Assembly (NCBI GenBank): GCA_024641465.1
Contig: JAHEDB010000105.1
Coordinates: 1-7,147, forward strand
Length of the DNA stretch: 7,147 bases
DNA from: Chromatiales bacterium
Lineage (GTDB): Bacteria; Pseudomonadota; Gammaproteobacteria; UBA6429; Thiohalophilaceae
Direction: 5' to 3'
In this document: positions 5,020 through 7,147 of the stretch, piece by piece
Numbering within the stretch: position 1 is the first letter of the stretch
How the letters are laid out: each line of letters begins with the position of its first letter
Position numbers and translations under genes: made by a program
Notes under the pieces: model-generated
What the model was told of the DNA's origin: nothing
The model's input: the letters and a program-made list of their open reading frames with translations, nothing else
Database searches by the model: none

Positions 5020-6954
5020 ATGAATGGCTTGATTTTATTAAAAAAACTAACGCGGGCTGGAATGGTTATGACCACTGCCTTGTTGTTTACTCCGGCGTAT
5101 GCCGCTAGCCCGCAACTATTACCGGCTCAGGTCAAGCCCGGGCTTGCTTACCAATATGTTGCCGAGACGCTGGTAGTGGCGAGCCGCCAGGGTGTGGTCA
5201 AGGTCGGCGGGATCAACTGGCAATGCGCCGCTGCCCGCTGCACCACCAGTGGCCCATGGGCGAAACCAGGGGTGTCGGCATGCCAGGCCCTGGCCAAAGT
5301 GGTTGGACGGATCAAGGTGTATGGCCACGCGACACAAAAGCTCAACACGGCTGACCTCAGTCAATGCAATAGCGGGGTCGGCGCTTCGATAAGACCCGTC
5401 ATGCCGCAAAAGGCTCAGGCAAAACCTCAATTTGTTGCACCAGGCACAACTACGCCGCGTACCTCAGGTACAAATAGGCCAGGTATCTCAGGTGTGAATA
5501 CACTGCGACCAGGTGCGGCAGCCACAGCAAGCGCCCACGGCGGTCTTGGCGCCCCGAGGGCGTCGCAGCAAGTGACACAACGCGCCAACGCGACCTCGAC
5601 GGCGAAGATTATGTCTATCGGCAGAATAGGCGATTATTCGACCAATAATACCGGCGTGCCCTATGAGAGTTGTGTCTTAAGGGATGTCCTCGTCACTGGT
5701 TACAATTTTGGCGCTGTGTCCAACGGTAACCGTCTGATGGCTTTGTCGATGGAAACCAAGACGCCGCTCTACGCCTTCAACAATATTACCAGCTGGAGTG
5801 ATGGGCGCATCGTTGCAAGGCTACCCGGTACACGAGAAATACCGCCAGGCCAATTTTATGTGCTGGCGATTGTCGATAAATCCGGCAAAGCTCTGACCAA
5901 TACCAACCAGATAATGAAAGTCTGTCCACTGGAGGTTAAGGTTTCCGGCGATATTCATATTACTAATTGTGGTGCCGGCCCCAATAACGTGCGTGTGAAT
6001 GCATATCAGGGAAACAACATCGTCAGGACAGTAGCGGCTCAGTCTGTGACGGGTAATGATTTGGCTTTGCGTTACGAGATGACGCTCCCCTCCAGCACCG
6101 CGATGTTGGGAATAGAATTGCGACCTGCACTGTATGGTATTACTTGCACAGGCGGTAATTGGGTACAGGACAGAGTTGCGGTCCGTTTTGATTTTGACCA
6201 TCGCAACGCCACTCAGCCTCTCGATTTTAGAGTTGGCACGCGGACACTGCGTATGCCTATGGCTAATGTCTCAAATCTGATGCGTAATGCCTTCGCGGGT
6301 ACTGCGATACACATCAACAACTATGACCCGGTCACGCAACGTGCAAAAGCAAACGATTCCTTCGTGCGCCTGTCAAAGGCGCTGGGAGGGGCTGAATACG
6401 GCTTTAATATCCCGCCTGTCGAAAACGGGCCGCGCAAATACTACATCAACGATATCAATCTACAGAGTATTACCGTGCGGCCACAGGGTTCTGAACTCAA
6501 GGTGACGGCGACGTTTGAGAGTGATGGCATGGAATTCAGGGGGACCTGTGGCCAGGATGGCGATAATGTAGAGTGTGCGGCGGGTGCACCGGATGTACAG
6601 GCAAATATTTCGGTGGATATATACTTCAATCTGGTGCGTTATTTCTCACATGCCGTGCCTATTACGCTCAGCTACAGTAGTGTGCGCGTAGTGCCGCAAG
6701 TCGATGCACAAGCCGATGGGTTGTGTCTCGCCCTGGATTTTTTATGCAGCGCCGTCAATGATTATCGCAGCCAGATCCGTAATGTCATACAGAGCAGTTT
6801 TATGAGCCTGCTCGATACAACAACCGTGCGTGATGATGTTGGCCGTGCGTTGGCGCCGACATTGCGAGACCTGAATGTCGGCACACTTACCTCGGTGCGT
6901 ATAGATGGTTCGGATCTGGTCTTGACCTATCTTACCGACCTGGCTGCGCGCTGA
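5020..6954 (+). CDS. Exported cysteine-paired modular protein of unknown function, with IPT/TIG-like domain
   Basis: This is a 644-residue protein. Residues 1-28 are a Sec signal peptide ending in PAYA before AS. Residues 40-118 form a compact module with four cysteines (C69, C74, C88, C116) and the landmarks INWQC, TSGPW, CQALAKVVG and SQCN; I have the impression of similar modules in other proteobacterial exported proteins but cannot name one. Residues 122-195 are a low-complexity linker rich in P, G, T and A. Residues 196-303 resemble an IPT/TIG beta-sandwich: VLVTGYNFG, ITSWSDGRIVARLPG, IPPGQFYVLAIVD. Residues 304-392 look like another beta domain (C317, C376). The C-terminal part (about 405-644) starts with a helical segment, continues with strands, and ends with helices (about 570-615) and a strand (LTSVRIDGSDLVLTYL). 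The mature protein has 12 cysteines, an even number. No enzyme motif, C-terminal anchor or lipobox is seen. It is probably a periplasmic or secreted binding or structural protein. It appears to be transcribed alone. Confidence 0.9.
   Translation: MNGLILLKKLTRAGMVMTTALLFTPAYAASPQLLPAQVKPGLAYQYVAETLVVASRQGVVKVGGINWQCAAARCTTSGPWAKPGVSACQALAKVVGRIKVYGHATQKLNTADLSQCNSGVGASIRPVMPQKAQAKPQFVAPGTTTPRTSGTNRPGISGVNTLRPGAAATASAHGGLGAPRASQQVTQRANATSTAKIMSIGRIGDYSTNNTGVPYESCVLRDVLVTGYNFGAVSNGNRLMALSMETKTPLYAFNNITSWSDGRIVARLPGTREIPPGQFYVLAIVDKSGKALTNTNQIMKVCPLEVKVSGDIHITNCGAGPNNVRVNAYQGNNIVRTVAAQSVTGNDLALRYEMTLPSSTAMLGIELRPALYGITCTGGNWVQDRVAVRFDFDHRNATQPLDFRVGTRTLRMPMANVSNLMRNAFAGTAIHINNYDPVTQRAKANDSFVRLSKALGGAEYGFNIPPVENGPRKYYINDINLQSITVRPQGSELKVTATFESDGMEFRGTCGQDGDNVECAAGAPDVQANISVDIYFNLVRYFSHAVPITLSYSSVRVVPQVDAQADGLCLALDFLCSAVNDYRSQIRNVIQSSFMSLLDTTTVRDDVGRALAPTLRDLNVGTLTSVRIDGSDLVLTYLTDLAAR
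5461..5514 (+). repeat. Imperfect tandem repeat in the linker of the 644-residue protein
   Basis: Units 5461-5484 and 5485-5514 share a start (CTCAGGT) and an end (CCAGGT) with related middles, encoding TSGTNRPG and ISGVNTLRPG. This fits growth of a flexible linker by short duplication. Confidence 0.5.
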
Positions 6955-6977
6955 ACCCTGTTATATTTTAGAGTCGC

Positions 6978-7010
6978 AGGCGCTATCTTGCTGGCAAGAT
7001 AGCGCCTTTT
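6978..7010 (+). terminator. Rho-independent terminator after the 644-residue protein gene
   Basis: A perfect 13-base stem (6978-6990 with 6995-7007, arm AGGCGCTATCTTG) with the 4-base loop CTGG is followed by a short T-run (7007-7010). It lies 23 bases after the stop codon. The T-run is short, so the reverse strand should not be excluded, but no gene is seen converging from the right. Confidence 0.85.
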
Positions 7011-7147
7011 AACTCGGTTGGCCGGGTAATCTTTGAATTACTTTTAATGCAATTCTGATCGGGAATTAGAAAATATTATTTAGATCACGCTTATCGAGAC
7101 GTTGATTTACCCTGATCGACAATCGTTATTTGCTGAGGATGGCAATA
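7011..7147 (+). other. Non-coding right edge, probably the upstream region of a next gene
   Basis: This AT-rich stretch contains a small inverted repeat (AATTC at 7051-7055 and GAATT at 7063-7067) and ends with TGAGGATGGCAATA. The GAGG looks like a ribosome-binding site, so a plus-strand gene may start at or just past the window edge. No coding sequence can be claimed inside the window. Confidence 0.35.

Noticed and set aside
5119..5430. Minus-strand open frames inside the 644-residue protein gene
   Set aside because: They are antisense to a gene with a signal peptide, ordered domains, promoter and terminator, and show no domain of their own.

Overview
The window looks like ordinary chromosomal DNA from a Gram-negative bacterium, most likely a gammaproteobacterium. 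The signs are a hybrid phosphorelay kinase, Sec- and Tat-type export signals, E. coli-like promoter boxes, clear Shine-Dalgarno sites and stem-plus-T-run terminators. No RNA gene, mobile element or CRISPR array was seen. The genus cannot be fixed from the sequence alone.

Layout. Positions 1-300 (minus) hold the first 100 codons of an aldo/keto reductase with a twin-arginine-like N-terminus; the gene runs off the left edge. Positions 381-1589 (minus) encode a 402-residue response regulator: a canonical receiver domain followed by about 280 residues that match no standard output domain I recognise. Positions 1590-1773 are a divergent intergenic region with a plausible promoter for the regulator and a run of eight C. 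Positions 1774-4059 (plus) encode a soluble hybrid histidine kinase, PAS-PAS-HisKA-HATPase-REC-HPt. Positions 4060-4290 are a repeat-rich, structured leader or promoter region. Positions 4291-4725 (plus) encode a small exported DsrE-like protein, closed by a strong terminator. After a non-coding gap with a good candidate promoter, positions 5020-6954 (plus) encode a 644-residue exported, cysteine-paired modular protein of unknown function, also closed by a strong terminator. The last 137 bases are non-coding and end in a ribosome-binding-like sequence, so another plus-strand gene may begin just past the edge.

How the genes may work together (inference). The kinase carries its own receiver and HPt domain, so it has everything needed for a His-Asp-His relay to an outside receiver. 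The divergent neighbouring regulator is the natural final acceptor. The regulator's helical C-terminus contains an acidic-x-x-x-Gln motif and a hydrophobic tail reminiscent of CheZ-type phosphatases, which is the most speculative but most interesting idea here. The DsrE-like and 644-residue proteins are both predicted to be exported and each appears to be its own transcription unit. Nothing in the sequence directly ties them to the phosphorelay.
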